The notes below the pieces were generated by a model. The model did not search any database. It worked only from the letters and a program-made list of their open reading frames with translations, and was not told where the DNA came from. 64,000 nucleotides of DNA from NCBI RefSeq assembly GCF_000311745.1, contig NZ_HE978532.1, positions 93,528-157,527 of the forward strand, written 5' to 3'. Positions 8,424 through 17,510 of this stretch are shown piece after piece (position 1 is the stretch's first letter; each line of letters begins with the position of its first letter). The translations under genes and the position numbers were made by a program. The stretch comes from Anaerococcus obesiensis ph10 (GTDB taxonomy: Bacteria; Bacillota; Clostridia; Tissierellales; Peptoniphilaceae).

Positions 8424-10304
8424 TTATTCCTCCTTTAAAAATATCTTCATAAATTTTATTTTATCGTCAGCTGTTAGCGATTCTGATATAAGATTTCTAT
8501 TTGATAAAAAATTTCCGAGTTTCTCATAGTAAAATTTCATATCTCCTATATCTTTTCCGATTACCAAGCTATAAATAAGCCTAATTTTTCTACCGTTCCA
8601 ATCTATCGGTTTTTTTAAGATTATAATTATTGAATATGACTTTCCATCAACCTGGTCAAATATGTGTGGTATAGCAATATTATCAAAAGATGTTTGACCC
8701 ATCTTTTCTCTGTCTATCAACTGTTTTAAAGCTTTATCATTTGGAAAATTTGATTTTGTAGAAATTTTTTCTGCTATATATTTTAGAACTTCATCCTTGT
8801 TTTTAAATAATCTATCTTTAACAAATATTGAGTTTGAAAATATATTGTATATCTCATCTAGATTAGAATTCTCAAATGCTAATTTCAATTTATTTAAATC
8901 ACTTTTTGAAAAAATAACATCTACATATATTACTGACCTATCAAATTTATCGCTAATATTTACTGATGATATGATCAAATCATATCTATCAATATCAAAT
9001 TTTTTTAAATTTCTAACATCTGTTGTTGCTATGTTCTCAATATTTCCTTTAAATTGTTTCATAAGTTGTGATTTCATTATTTGAGCAGAAGAATTGCCTG
9101 ATCCACATACTATAAGAATATTTTTCTTATTAGATGAATTATTACCGATTGCAGCCATTATATGTAATGCAATATATCCTATTTCGTCATCTGATAATTT
9201 TGTCATATATTTATCATTTATTATGTTTGAGCCGATTGTCGCTAACATAAAAGAAATCTTATCTTTTTTTATATCTTCAAGTATAGGATTTTTCATATTA
9301 AATCCATATTTTATCCTATATATTAAAGGTCCAAGATGTGTTGCTAAAGCAAAATAAAATTCTATGTTTGATCTGAAATCATATTTTGATACCTTATATA
9401 TCTCATCTATTATATCTTGAGATAACTTTAAGATTTCTGAAGATAATTTTTCTTGATCCCTAATCGTGTTTTTTGCAATTAGGTGCATGGTTATATATAC
9501 TAATTCTTGATTTGGAATTTCTATTTCTAGTTTAGCTTTTAAGCTATCAACAATTTTATTTGCAATTTTGAATTCTTCGTATGAAACAAGCTTTTTTTCT
9601 ACTGATTTTGGCAATTTTACATATTCTTTTTGCTTAATTCTTAATATAGAAATATAGATATGGATAACTAAATTTTTAAAATTAACATAAGGCATATAGT
9701 AATCTTCACCAAAATCTATATTATCTATTATTTCTTGAATTTTATTAAAAAGCTCTTTATTTTCATCACCATCAAAAAGTTTTGGATCTACTCCTATTTC
9801 ATTTTTTATTGCAAGTCTTATATTTTTCTCGCTACCTTCAATTTTCATTCCATAATATGGTTTTGAAATTAAATCTAGCTTGTAATTATTCAAAGTTTTT
9901 TTTATTATTGGTAAATCTTTATTTATTTGTGACTCACTTACATGAAAACTTTCAGCTAATTCATATTGCTTAATATATGAACTAGAAAATAAAAACATTC
10001 TCAAAATATTTTCGTATCTGCTATCTTTATCACCTCCATCTTGTTGAAAGTAAGCATATTTATACCAATCATTTTTTAGGAAACTTTTAAATTTATCTTG
10101 ATCCTTAATTTTGAATTTAAATCCCTTCCCTGTTTTAGACTCTATTATCGCTCCCTTATCTTTAATTACTAAGTTCAATAGATCTATCTCTTTTCTTATA
10201 GTTTTTGAAGATAATTCCATTTCTTTTCCTATATCTTTAGAGGTGTGATAATCATAGTCTAAAGTTAAGTAGTCGAATATTTGTTTCATTCTTGTTTCAA
10301 TCAT
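8424..10304 (-). CDS. PRD-domain transcriptional regulator (LicR/MtlR type)
   Basis: A 626-residue multidomain activator. Order: N-terminal winged helix (TSKDIGKEMELSSKTIRKEI, residues ~20-40), a second HTH (~105-130), two PRD domains with conserved histidines (around VIHIYIS, MHLIAKN, ALHIMAAI), a GatB-like EIIB domain (ILIVCGSGNSSA, ~400) and a C-terminal PTS EIIA-2 domain (GQTSFDNIAIPHIF, ~540). Phosphorylation of the PRDs and PTS-like domains reports PTS flux, so this protein probably activates its own operon when the substrate is present. The ATG at 10304 has an AGGTGG site. It is the first gene of the PTS/fucosidase operon and is divergent from the HAD gene. Confidence 0.88.
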   Translation of the reverse strand: MIETRMKQIFDYLTLDYDYHTSKDIGKEMELSSKTIRKEIDLLNLVIKDKGAIIESKTGKGFKFKIKDQDKFKSFLKNDWYKYAYFQQDGGDKDSRYENILRMFLFSSSYIKQYELAESFHVSESQINKDLPIIKKTLNNYKLDLISKPYYGMKIEGSEKNIRLAIKNEIGVDPKLFDGDENKELFNKIQEIIDNIDFGEDYYMPYVNFKNLVIHIYISILRIKQKEYVKLPKSVEKKLVSYEEFKIANKIVDSLKAKLEIEIPNQELVYITMHLIAKNTIRDQEKLSSEILKLSQDIIDEIYKVSKYDFRSNIEFYFALATHLGPLIYRIKYGFNMKNPILEDIKKDKISFMLATIGSNIINDKYMTKLSDDEIGYIALHIMAAIGNNSSNKKNILIVCGSGNSSAQIMKSQLMKQFKGNIENIATTDVRNLKKFDIDRYDLIISSVNISDKFDRSVIYVDVIFSKSDLNKLKLAFENSNLDEIYNIFSNSIFVKDRLFKNKDEVLKYIAEKISTKSNFPNDKALKQLIDREKMGQTSFDNIAIPHIFDQVDGKSYSIIIILKKPIDWNGRKIRLIYSLVIGKDIGDMKFYYEKLGNFLSNRNLISESLTADDKIKFMKIFLKEE

Positions 10305-10445
10305 TTAACCACCTCGTATAAATATTATAATAATTAAAAAAACAAATCTCCACACAAACATTTTCCTCATACTTATGGAAGTTTGATTTTTGAATTATAT
10401 AATTTCTCTAATATAATTATAAGATAAGAGAATAAAGGAGTAATT

Positions 10446-11261
10446 ATGAAAAAAATTATTGCAGTTGATATAGATGGTACTTTGTTAAATTCGAAAAGGC
10501 AGATTACTGAAAAAACTAAAAATGCTTTGATTAAGGCGCAAGAGCTTGGTCATATTGTTGTTATTGCATCTGGGCGTGATCCTCTTGGGGTTTATCCTTT
10601 TGCGGATATTTTGGAATTTGAAAAATATGGTGGGCTTATTTCTAATTTTAATGGTGGAAGAATTACTAATTATAAAACAAAGGATGTGATTATTAATCAT
10701 CCTATGGATTTTGACCTTGCAAAAGAAATTTTGCAATTTAGCGAAAAAAATCTTTTTATGCACTATATTATTTACACTGAGGATAAAATTATTACAAGCT
10801 CTTCTAAAACTTACAAGCTTGAGGAAATTTGTCAAAAAGCCTTTACTCATTATGAAGTCATTGATGATTTAGCTTATAGTTTGGATTTCGCTCCTAATAA
10901 AATTTTATTTTCTCAAGATCCTAACTTGATTGATGATGATGCAAAAAAATTAATGGATAAATTTTCTAATAAAACTACTCAGGTAAAATCTACTCCTTAT
11001 TTTTATGAAATTATGCCAAAGGGAATTGGCAAGGGAGAAAGTCTTGTTGAAATTGCTAAATATTTTGATATGGATATGAAAGATGTGATTGCTTTTGGCG
11101 ATGAGGAGAACGATCAAACCATGATTGAGATGGCAGGCCTTGGTGTAGTTATGGAAAATGGTGCTAATTTTATGAAAGAAAAAGCTGATTTTATTACAAA
11201 ATCAAATGATGATGATGGAATTGCTTACTATTTGGAAAAATTTGTTTTTAATGAAAAATAA
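10446..11261 (+). CDS. Cof-type HAD-IIB sugar phosphatase
   Basis: A 271-residue HAD hydrolase. Motif I is VDIDGTLLNS (residues 7-16, nucleophile Asp and acid/base Asp), motif II ASGRDP, motif III lysine in GIGKGESL, and motif IV AFGDEENDQTMIEMAG. The IIB cap lies between motifs II and III. Such enzymes dephosphorylate sugar phosphates or flavin/thiamin intermediates, and the sequence does not say which. A clear GGAG site precedes ATG 10446. It is transcribed divergently from the PTS operon, so removal of excess sugar phosphate is plausible but unproven. Confidence 0.85.
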   Translation: MKKIIAVDIDGTLLNSKRQITEKTKNALIKAQELGHIVVIASGRDPLGVYPFADILEFEKYGGLISNFNGGRITNYKTKDVIINHPMDFDLAKEILQFSEKNLFMHYIIYTEDKIITSSSKTYKLEEICQKAFTHYEVIDDLAYSLDFAPNKILFSQDPNLIDDDAKKLMDKFSNKTTQVKSTPYFYEIMPKGIGKGESLVEIAKYFDMDMKDVIAFGDEENDQTMIEMAGLGVVMENGANFMKEKADFITKSNDDDGIAYYLEKFVFNEK

Positions 11262-11334
11262 TTAAAATTTTTGATTTTTTATTTGATTTGGGTATATTTT
11301 AATTGAGATATTTCGAAATATATAAGGAGGAAAT

Positions 11335-12447
11335 ATGATAATAGGAATACCAAAAGAGATTAAGGACCAAGAATCTAGAGTTGCAACTGTGCCTGGCGCT
11401 GTTGCGGAATTAGTTAAAGCTGGTCATGAAGTTTTAATTGAAAATAATGCTGGTTTAAATTCTGGTATTACAAATAAAGATTATGAAGATGTTGGCGCAA
11501 AAATTGTCGATTCAGCAAAAGATGTTTGGGAAAAATCTGATATTGTTTACAAGGTAAAAGAGCCTTTAAAAGAAGAATATAAATATTTAAGAGAAGGTTT
11601 GATTTTATATACTTATCTCCACCTTGCAAGTAATGAAGAATTAACAAAAGAATTAGTCGATAAAAAAGTTACAGGCATAGCTTATGAAACTTTAAAACTT
11701 GATAACAAATTACCACTTCTAGCTCCTATGAGTGAAATTGCTGGAAGAATGGCTGTTCAAGAAGGTGCAAGATATTTAACAAAGCCCGAAGGCGGAAGAG
11801 GAATTTTACTTCAAGGAGTTCCAGGAGTAAGACCTGCTCACGTTGTAATTGTTGGAGCTGGTACTGTTGGAGCTGGAGCTGTAAGAATTGCTGTAGGAAT
11901 GGGCGCAAGAGTTACAGTTTTGGATGTAAATATTGACGCTTTGAGCAGATTACAAGATATTTTCCCAGATAAAATAGAAACACTCTATTCAAATCCTATA
12001 AATATTGAAGATTCTGTTAAAGATGCAGATTTAGTAATCTCAACAGTTTTAATTCCAGGAAGACGTGCTCCACAACTTATCAAAGAAGATATGGTAAAAC
12101 AAATGAAAGATGGCTCAGTAATAGTTGACGTTGCAATCGACCAAGGTGGTTCAACAGATATTACAAAAGGACATCCAACAAGCCACACCGATCCAGTTTT
12201 TGTAAAACACGGAGTAATTCATTATGCTGTTGCTAATATTCCAGGAGCAGTTGCTATGACATCAACTTATGCCCTATCAAATGCAACAACGAAATATATA
12301 AAAACAATAGCAAATCTTGGACTAAAAAATGCCTGCGAAAAATCTCCTGAAATAATTTCTGCAGTTAATACTTACGATGGATATGTTACAAACGAAGGAA
12401 TAGCAGAAGATAACGGCTACGAATATAAAGAATTAAATATAAAATAG
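11335..12447 (+). CDS. ald: Alanine dehydrogenase
   Basis: A 370-residue NAD-dependent alanine dehydrogenase of standard length. The N-terminal IGIPKEIKDQESRVA and YTYLHLAS segments form the catalytic and pyruvate-binding region. VIVGAGTVGAGAVRIA (residues ~170-185) is the Rossmann glycine motif, and VDVAIDQGG holds the conserved aspartate. The enzyme interconverts L-alanine and pyruvate plus ammonia and reduces or regenerates NAD in amino-acid-fermenting anaerobes. Its GGAGG site lies 5-6 nt before the ATG. It stands alone and ends in a very strong hairpin. Confidence 0.96.
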   Translation: MIIGIPKEIKDQESRVATVPGAVAELVKAGHEVLIENNAGLNSGITNKDYEDVGAKIVDSAKDVWEKSDIVYKVKEPLKEEYKYLREGLILYTYLHLASNEELTKELVDKKVTGIAYETLKLDNKLPLLAPMSEIAGRMAVQEGARYLTKPEGGRGILLQGVPGVRPAHVVIVGAGTVGAGAVRIAVGMGARVTVLDVNIDALSRLQDIFPDKIETLYSNPINIEDSVKDADLVISTVLIPGRRAPQLIKEDMVKQMKDGSVIVDVAIDQGGSTDITKGHPTSHTDPVFVKHGVIHYAVANIPGAVAMTSTYALSNATTKYIKTIANLGLKNACEKSPEIISAVNTYDGYVTNEGIAEDNGYEYKELNIK

Positions 12448-12454
12448 AAATTAA

Positions 12455-12502
12455 AAAGGGACTGTTTGAAAATGAAATAATCATTTCAAACAGTCCCTTT
12501 CT
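12455..12502 (+). terminator. Strong bidirectional terminator after ald
   Basis: AAAGGGACTGTTTGA and its complement form an almost perfect stem of about 19 bp with A and T tracts on the two sides. It can serve ald on the plus strand and the SdpI-like gene on the minus strand, whose last codons lie within the right arm. Confidence 0.9.
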
Positions 12503-12830
12503 TATTCACAAAATATAATTTTATTTCACTAAGCACACTAATCAAAATCAAAAAAACAATTTGAATTCCAATTAAAATCAAAACAATTTTATCATTCAAA
12601 TCATATTTGTAAAAAACAAACAAGGTCATAACCATACTAATTATCCCAAAAATCAAAGACAATTTGCTAGCATAAAGATTTCCAATTTCCCAATTTTTTT
12701 CATTTTTCATAGAAAGCCTAGTTCTAAAACCAGACCACTTAGAAATTTTTTTATAAGCCTTGTTCTTTAAGAAAAAATACATAAAAAAGAAAGAAATAGG
12801 AATAATCAAACATACAAAAAATAAAAACAT
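12486..12830 (-). CDS. SdpI-family membrane protein
   Basis: A 114-residue protein with three hydrophobic segments. The cytosolic loop WSGFRTRLSMKNEKNWEIGN matches the SdpI/YhfL pattern (GxRTxxSMKxxxxWxxxN). In Bacillus, SdpI is an immunity protein and signal receptor against the SdpC toxin, but most homologues have no known role and no toxin gene is adjacent here. The ATG at 12830 is preceded by GGAGGGTGGT, so I prefer it to a TTG four codons upstream that would contain the ribosome site. Confidence 0.75.
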   Translation of the reverse strand: MFLFFVCLIIPISFFFMYFFLKNKAYKKISKWSGFRTRLSMKNEKNWEIGNLYASKLSLIFGIISMVMTLFVFYKYDLNDKIVLILIGIQIVFLILISVLSEIKLYFVNKKGTV

Positions 12831-12912
12831 ACCACCCTCCAAGTTTTATTACTTTACTTATACCCAAACTTAAAAAATATGATTTTAAATTTTTTCAAAA
12901 ATTTCATTCAAA

Positions 12913-12948
12913 AAAAATCTATATGCCGAATAAGACATATAGATTTTT
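12913..12948 (-). terminator. Terminator after the broken FGGY kinase
   Basis: AAATCTATATG pairs with CATATAGATTT around a 10-nt loop, with a T tail on the minus strand just past the kinase stop. Confidence 0.8.
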
Positions 12949-12959
12949 AAATTTATTTT

Positions 12960-14563
12960 TTACCTAATATTATCATCAGCAAATCTTTGAATAGGCAAAT
13001 ATTTTTTGTAATCATTTAAAAATTTGTCAAAGCTTTTTATTATTTTATCATCAGCAAGCTCGGTATATTTTGATTGATTTGCAAACAAAAACTTTTCCAA
13101 AAAATCATCCAATGATTTGTAATCATCTTTTTTATCCATATACATAGCTAAGCAAGCCATTCCCCAACAACCGCCTTCACTTGCTGATTTGTATATAGAA
13201 ACATTTGTATTTAAAGCTGATGCAACAATTTTTTGCATAACTTTTTTTGTTTTAAAAACGCCTCCATGAGCATACATTTGTTTTATTTGTATATTTTCTT
13301 TTTCCGTCAGTATATCTTGACCAATTCTAATACTTGCCATAATGGAGTAAAGATTTGCCAATATAAATTTTGAAAGGCTTGGAGTATTAGACTTATCTCT
13401 AATTATCATTGGTAAGCCATCAAGCACCTTATTAATAGGCTCTCCTGATAAATAATTAAAAATAGTAAAACCACATTCATCATCAACTGCTTCCAAGGCT
13501 TTATTGAATAAATAGGAATATATTCCTCCTTTTTCAGAAAAATCAATTTTTAAATCTAAAGCAAATTCTTTAAAAATATTTAACCACGCATCAAAATCAG
13601 CCGTACCATTATTACAATGAACCATAGCAACTGGTTTGCCATCAGGTGTTGTAACCAAGTCTATTTCTTTATAATATTTTTCTAATTGATGATCCAAAAC
13701 TATCATAGAAAATATAGACGTACCAATAGAAATATTTCCTGTATTTTCTCTAATAGTATTTGTTGCAATCATACCAGTCCCTGCGTCGCCTTCTGGTGGA
13801 CAAAAATTTATTGACGCCTTTAACTCTCCATCAATATCTAATATTTTCGCTCCTTTTTCTGTAAGCTTTCCTGCACACTCCCCTGCAACCATAACTTTTG
13901 GCAAAATATCTTGCAATTTTATTCCAAGATTTTTAATCTCATCTAAATCATTTGTTTTTTCAAAAAATCTTTATTATAATTTAAGCTATCATCCACAGGA
14001 AATATTCCAGAAGCATCTCCTATGCCTACAACTTTTTTGCCTGTTAGCAAATAATGTATATATGATGATAGGGTACAAATATAATCAACATCTTTTACAA
14101 AATTTTCTTTATTCAATATAGCCTCATAAAAATGGGCAAAAGACCATCTATGAGGAATGTTATATTCATAAAGTTCACTCAAAAACAAACTTGCCTTATC
14201 AGTATTAGTATTTCTCCACGTTCTAAAAGGAGTAAGTAAATTCATATTTTTGTCAAAAGCCAAAAGTCCATGCATCATCGCAGAAATTCCAATGGCTTTA
14301 AAATTTGAAATTTTATAGCCATAATCTTTAAAAATATTTTCCTTTAAATTTTTAAATGAACTTTGAAGCCCCTTTGTCAATAAATCAAAATCATAAGTCC
14401 AATAGCCATTTTCAAATTTACTTTTCCATTCATATATTCCATTAGAAATTATTTTTGCTCTATTATCAATCGCTATAGCTTTTATCCTAGTAGATCCAAG
14501 CTCAATTCCTAAATAAATATTATTTTCTTTGACTTTTTCCAAAAATAAATCTTTATCGTACAT
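12960..14563 (-). pseudogene. FGGY-family carbohydrate kinase, frameshifted
   Basis: About 535 codons in two frames. The N-terminal half (14563 to ~13965) begins MYDKDLF after a GGAGGG site and carries the phosphate loop GIELGSTRIKAIAID. The C-terminal half includes GEPINKVLDGLP and the adenosine/phosphate region SEGGCWGMA. The frame breaks at a T6 run (13962-13967). One extra T joins NYNKDFFEKTND to IKNLGIKLQDILPKV without any other stop. It phosphorylates a ketopentose or deoxyketose by family, and its position after fucA suggests an L-fuculose-related substrate. A second, intact FGGY kinase at 19316-20731 could cover the loss. Confidence 0.85.
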
Positions 14564-14582
14564 TTTCCCTCCACAAATAAAA

Positions 14583-14624
14583 GCTGTTGCCAATAAAATT
14601 AAAATTTTATATAGCAACAGCTAA
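14583..14624 (-). terminator. Terminator after fucA
   Basis: AGCTGTTGC and GCAACAGCT form a nine-base-pair stem closing an AT-rich loop, with a T-rich tail on the minus strand. It separates the main fucose operon from the downstream broken kinase. Confidence 0.8.
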
Positions 14625-14629
14625 TTTAA

Positions 14630-15277
14630 TTATTCTTTTACTTGTCCATATTCTTTAAATTTAACAAGCATTTTTGTCATTTCATCGTCATCTAAAATAA
14701 CAGGTTTTCCAATAGATTTTGCCATGTAATATATTTTTGCACAATACTCAACTTCATCAATTATATTAAAGGCATTCGCAAGCGAATAAGAGCCAGATAA
14801 TATTCCGTGATTTGCAAGTAAAACTGCATATCTATCTTTCATAGCTTCATAAGCATTTTCTGCTAATTCTTTTGTACCAAATGTTGCATACTCTGCACAC
14901 TTTACATCAACTCCTGCAACAGCTATCATATAATGAGCAGGTGGCAAAGTTTCTCTTAAAGTTGCTACAACGGTACTATAAGTTGTATGTGCATGAATAA
15001 CTGCTGTTATATCATCTCTATTTTTATATTGGATTGCATGCATATACCATTCGCTTGAAGGTTTTTTATCCCCTTCTAAAATAGTACCATCTAGTTTCAT
15101 AGTTACTATATCTTCTACTTTAATATCAAAAAAATCAATTCCTGAAGGAGTAATCAACATTTTTTCTTCTGATGGAATATATACACTTAAATTTCCACCT
15201 GTTCCTTTAGTTAATCCTACTTCTACTAATTTTTTTCCATATTCAATTAACTCTTGTTTTAAATTTTCATGTGACAT
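14630..15277 (-). CDS. fucA: L-fuculose-1-phosphate aldolase (class II aldolase)
   Basis: A 215-residue zinc aldolase of the FucA/AraD family. TPSGIDF binds the phosphate, Glu in SSEWYMH is the catalytic glutamate, HAHTTYST and LLANHG supply the zinc histidines. It splits L-fuculose 1-phosphate into dihydroxyacetone phosphate and L-lactaldehyde. It is the last gene of the operon kinase-fucI-fucU-ABC-fucA, and the fucO reductase for lactaldehyde lies at 24906. The assignment rests on family plus context; AraD-like epimerases are similar but do not fit the neighbours. Confidence 0.9.
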   Translation of the reverse strand: MSHENLKQELIEYGKKLVEVGLTKGTGGNLSVYIPSEEKMLITPSGIDFFDIKVEDIVTMKLDGTILEGDKKPSSEWYMHAIQYKNRDDITAVIHAHTTYSTVVATLRETLPPAHYMIAVAGVDVKCAEYATFGTKELAENAYEAMKDRYAVLLANHGILSGSYSLANAFNIIDEVEYCAKIYYMAKSIGKPVILDDDEMTKMLVKFKEYGQVKE

Positions 15278-15290
15278 TTTTTTTCCTATT

Positions 15291-17054
15291 TTATTCGTAT
15301 AGTAGTGATTTTACTTCTTTACTATCAATATTTTCAGCGTTATACCAAACTGCTCCTGTATCAATATCTTCTACTTTTTCACCTTTTGAAGCTTTAACTG
15401 CAAGCTCAACTGCTTTGTATCCTATAGAAATTGGATCTTGTGTAATTGAACCAAATAAAACACCTTTTTTGATTGCGTCGATTTGGATTGCACCAGAGTC
15501 AAAACCAACTCCTATAATTTTATCTTTTCCAAGTTTTCCACCAACAGCATTGTCAGCATTTATAATAGATTTTGCTGCAAATTCGTTAGAACCGTAAATT
15601 GCTATTAAGTCTTCTTTGTTTAATAAAGTTTGTGCTTGAGTTTGTCCTTCTGCATCAGTTACGTTAGCTGGAACTGCTAAATCTATTACTAAAGCAGCAT
15701 CTTTTTCTTTTACATCATTTGCAAATTTATCATTACCTACAACAGCGATTTTATCTTTTAAATTGTCAAGTTTTGAAGCTTGTTCAACCATTTTATCTAT
15801 AAAACCTTTTGTTCTATCACTGATTGATGCTGAGTTTACTTCTTGAGAAACAACTCCAACTCTTACTTTTTTATCAACTGAAGCTTTTTTCAATTTTGCT
15901 TCTATTTCTGGATATAATTTATCAGCTGCCATGGCTGAAGCTGCTATATTATCTGTAGCTGCTGTAGCTTTAATTGTTCCTTCTGGAGCATTTGGAACAC
16001 CAGAATCAAATCCAACTACTGGAATTTTATCATCTTTTGCTTGTTTTAATAAATCAATTGATGCTTTTGTATCTAAAGCTGCGTATGCTATAGCTGCTGG
16101 TTTTTTGTTATATAATAAAATTTCTCCTGAGTCTAATTTATCTGCACCAAATATAGCTCTTGCAACTTCTGTTCTTCCAGAGCCCATTAAGCCTGCCATT
16201 CCAAGAATTTCTCCTTTTTTTAGAACAAAACTTACATCTCTAATTTTTTTGCCTCTGTTAAGATTTTTTACTTCAAGAACAACTGCCGCATTATCTGCAA
16301 TACTTGATTTTGTTTTTGGTTCAACATAAGAAACTCTACCAACCATCATATTGATAAGTTCATCTCTACTTGTTTCTTTTGTATTTACAGTTCCTACATA
16401 TCCACCATCTCTTAGAACAGTAATTCTATTAGATATTTTTCCTATTTCATCCATCCTGTGTGAAATATAAATTATTCCAACGCCCTTTTTTTGTAAGCGA
16501 TCAATAACTTTAAATAAATGTCCAATTTCTTCTTCTGTTAATGATGATGTAGGTTCATCAAATACAATAACATTTGCATTTAAAGATATAGCTTTGGCAA
16601 TTTCTGTCATTTGTTGGATGCCAACTGGCAACTCTCCAACTACAGTTCTAGGATCTACGTCAACTTCAAGAATTTTGAAAAGCTCTTTTGATTTTTCAAT
16701 CATCTCTTTGTCGTTTATAATCTTACCATTCATAGATTCTCTTCCAATAAATATATTTTGTGCTACTGTAAGATCATTTAGCATATTTAATTCTTGATGA
16801 ACTATCGCAATTCCTACTTCTTGTGCTTGTTTAGTATTGTCAAATTTAACATCTTTTCCTAGATAAGTCACTGTTCCACTTTCAAGTGAATAAACACCTG
16901 TAAGTATTTTCATTAAAGTTGATTTTCCAGCTCCATTTTCTCCCATCAAGGCATGAACTTCGCCAGATTTCAACTCTAAGTTTACATTATTTAAAGCCTT
17001 AACATTTCCAAAAGTTTTGGTAATATTTTGCATTTTTAATAAAACTTGTTCCAT
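15291..17054 (-). CDS. Sugar ABC ATPase fused in frame to the C-terminal part of its binding protein
   Basis: A 587-codon hybrid. Residues 1-~315 are RbsA-type: Walker A GENGAGKST (39-47), signature region ELPVGIQQMTEIAKA, Walker B IVFDEPTSSLTEEE (163-176), then the start of the second nucleotide domain up to GSGRTEVARAIFGADKLDSG. From about residue 318 (AAIAYAALDTKASIDLLKQA) onward it is a ribose-family periplasmic binding protein without its signal peptide or N-terminal part. The rest of the ATPase, the whole RbsC permease and the start of the binding protein are missing, about 1.9 kb by family lengths. The frame is open throughout. The transporter encoded here cannot be functional; the junction is near 16090-16112. 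Confidence 0.85.
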   Translation of the reverse strand: MEQVLLKMQNITKTFGNVKALNNVNLELKSGEVHALMGENGAGKSTLMKILTGVYSLESGTVTYLGKDVKFDNTKQAQEVGIAIVHQELNMLNDLTVAQNIFIGRESMNGKIINDKEMIEKSKELFKILEVDVDPRTVVGELPVGIQQMTEIAKAISLNANVIVFDEPTSSLTEEEIGHLFKVIDRLQKKGVGIIYISHRMDEIGKISNRITVLRDGGYVGTVNTKETSRDELINMMVGRVSYVEPKTKSSIADNAAVVLEVKNLNRGKKIRDVSFVLKKGEILGMAGLMGSGRTEVARAIFGADKLDSGEILLYNKKPAAIAYAALDTKASIDLLKQAKDDKIPVVGFDSGVPNAPEGTIKATAATDNIAASAMAADKLYPEIEAKLKKASVDKKVRVGVVSQEVNSASISDRTKGFIDKMVEQASKLDNLKDKIAVVGNDKFANDVKEKDAALVIDLAVPANVTDAEGQTQAQTLLNKEDLIAIYGSNEFAAKSIINADNAVGGKLGKDKIIGVGFDSGAIQIDAIKKGVLFGSITQDPISIGYKAVELAVKASKGEKVEDIDTGAVWYNAENIDSKEVKSLLYE

Positions 17055-17072
17055 AAATCCTCCGAATTTATT

Positions 17073-17501
17073 TTATTTTACTACACCTTTTTTGAGGATT
17101 ATGTTAGCATAAAGAGCTGTTTCGCCAGTGTGAACTACTGCAAAAGCCTCTTTTGCTCTTTCGTAGAATTTAAATCTTTCTATATTTCCTATAGTATAAT
17201 TTTCTTTAGATTCATCTAATACTTTTTTATAATCTTCCCATATTTCAGGCTTATAAGTATCGCCCGGAGTTACTTCCATTAAGAAAACTTGTTCGTCTGA
17301 ATAATCAGTATCAAGAGGGAAAAGAACTAATATAGATTTTAATAAATCCGTAACTCCGGTACTATCACATCTAACAACTTTATCGTTAATTCTTTCAGAT
17401 GGAAAATTTCCATCTGAAAGAACTATTTCATCACCATGTCCCATTTCATCTAGAACTTTTAAAAGCTCTGGTGAAATATTTTTTGGAATATTTTTTAGCA
17501 T
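17073..17501 (-). CDS. fucU: L-fucose mutarotase
   Basis: A 142-residue RbsD/FucU-family protein. GHGDEIVLSDGNFP (residues ~21-34) contains the catalytic histidine and the conserved acidic and proline positions, and the C-terminal VVHTGETALYANIILKKGV is typical of FucU. It interconverts the alpha and beta anomers of L-fucose for the isomerase. It starts 9 bp after fucI and is followed 18 bp later by the ABC fusion gene. Confidence 0.93.
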   Translation of the reverse strand: MLKNIPKNISPELLKVLDEMGHGDEIVLSDGNFPSERINDKVVRCDSTGVTDLLKSILVLFPLDTDYSDEQVFLMEVTPGDTYKPEIWEDYKKVLDESKENYTIGNIERFKFYERAKEAFAVVHTGETALYANIILKKGVVK

Positions 17502-17510
17502 TGCTTGCTC

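Noticed and set aside
15931..16329. Long alanine-rich frame on the plus strand opposite the ABC fusion gene
   Set aside because: It is the antisense of a clearly coding minus-strand gene, has no ribosome site and matches no family pattern. The same applies to many other long frames opposite fucI, ald, fucO and the ATPases.
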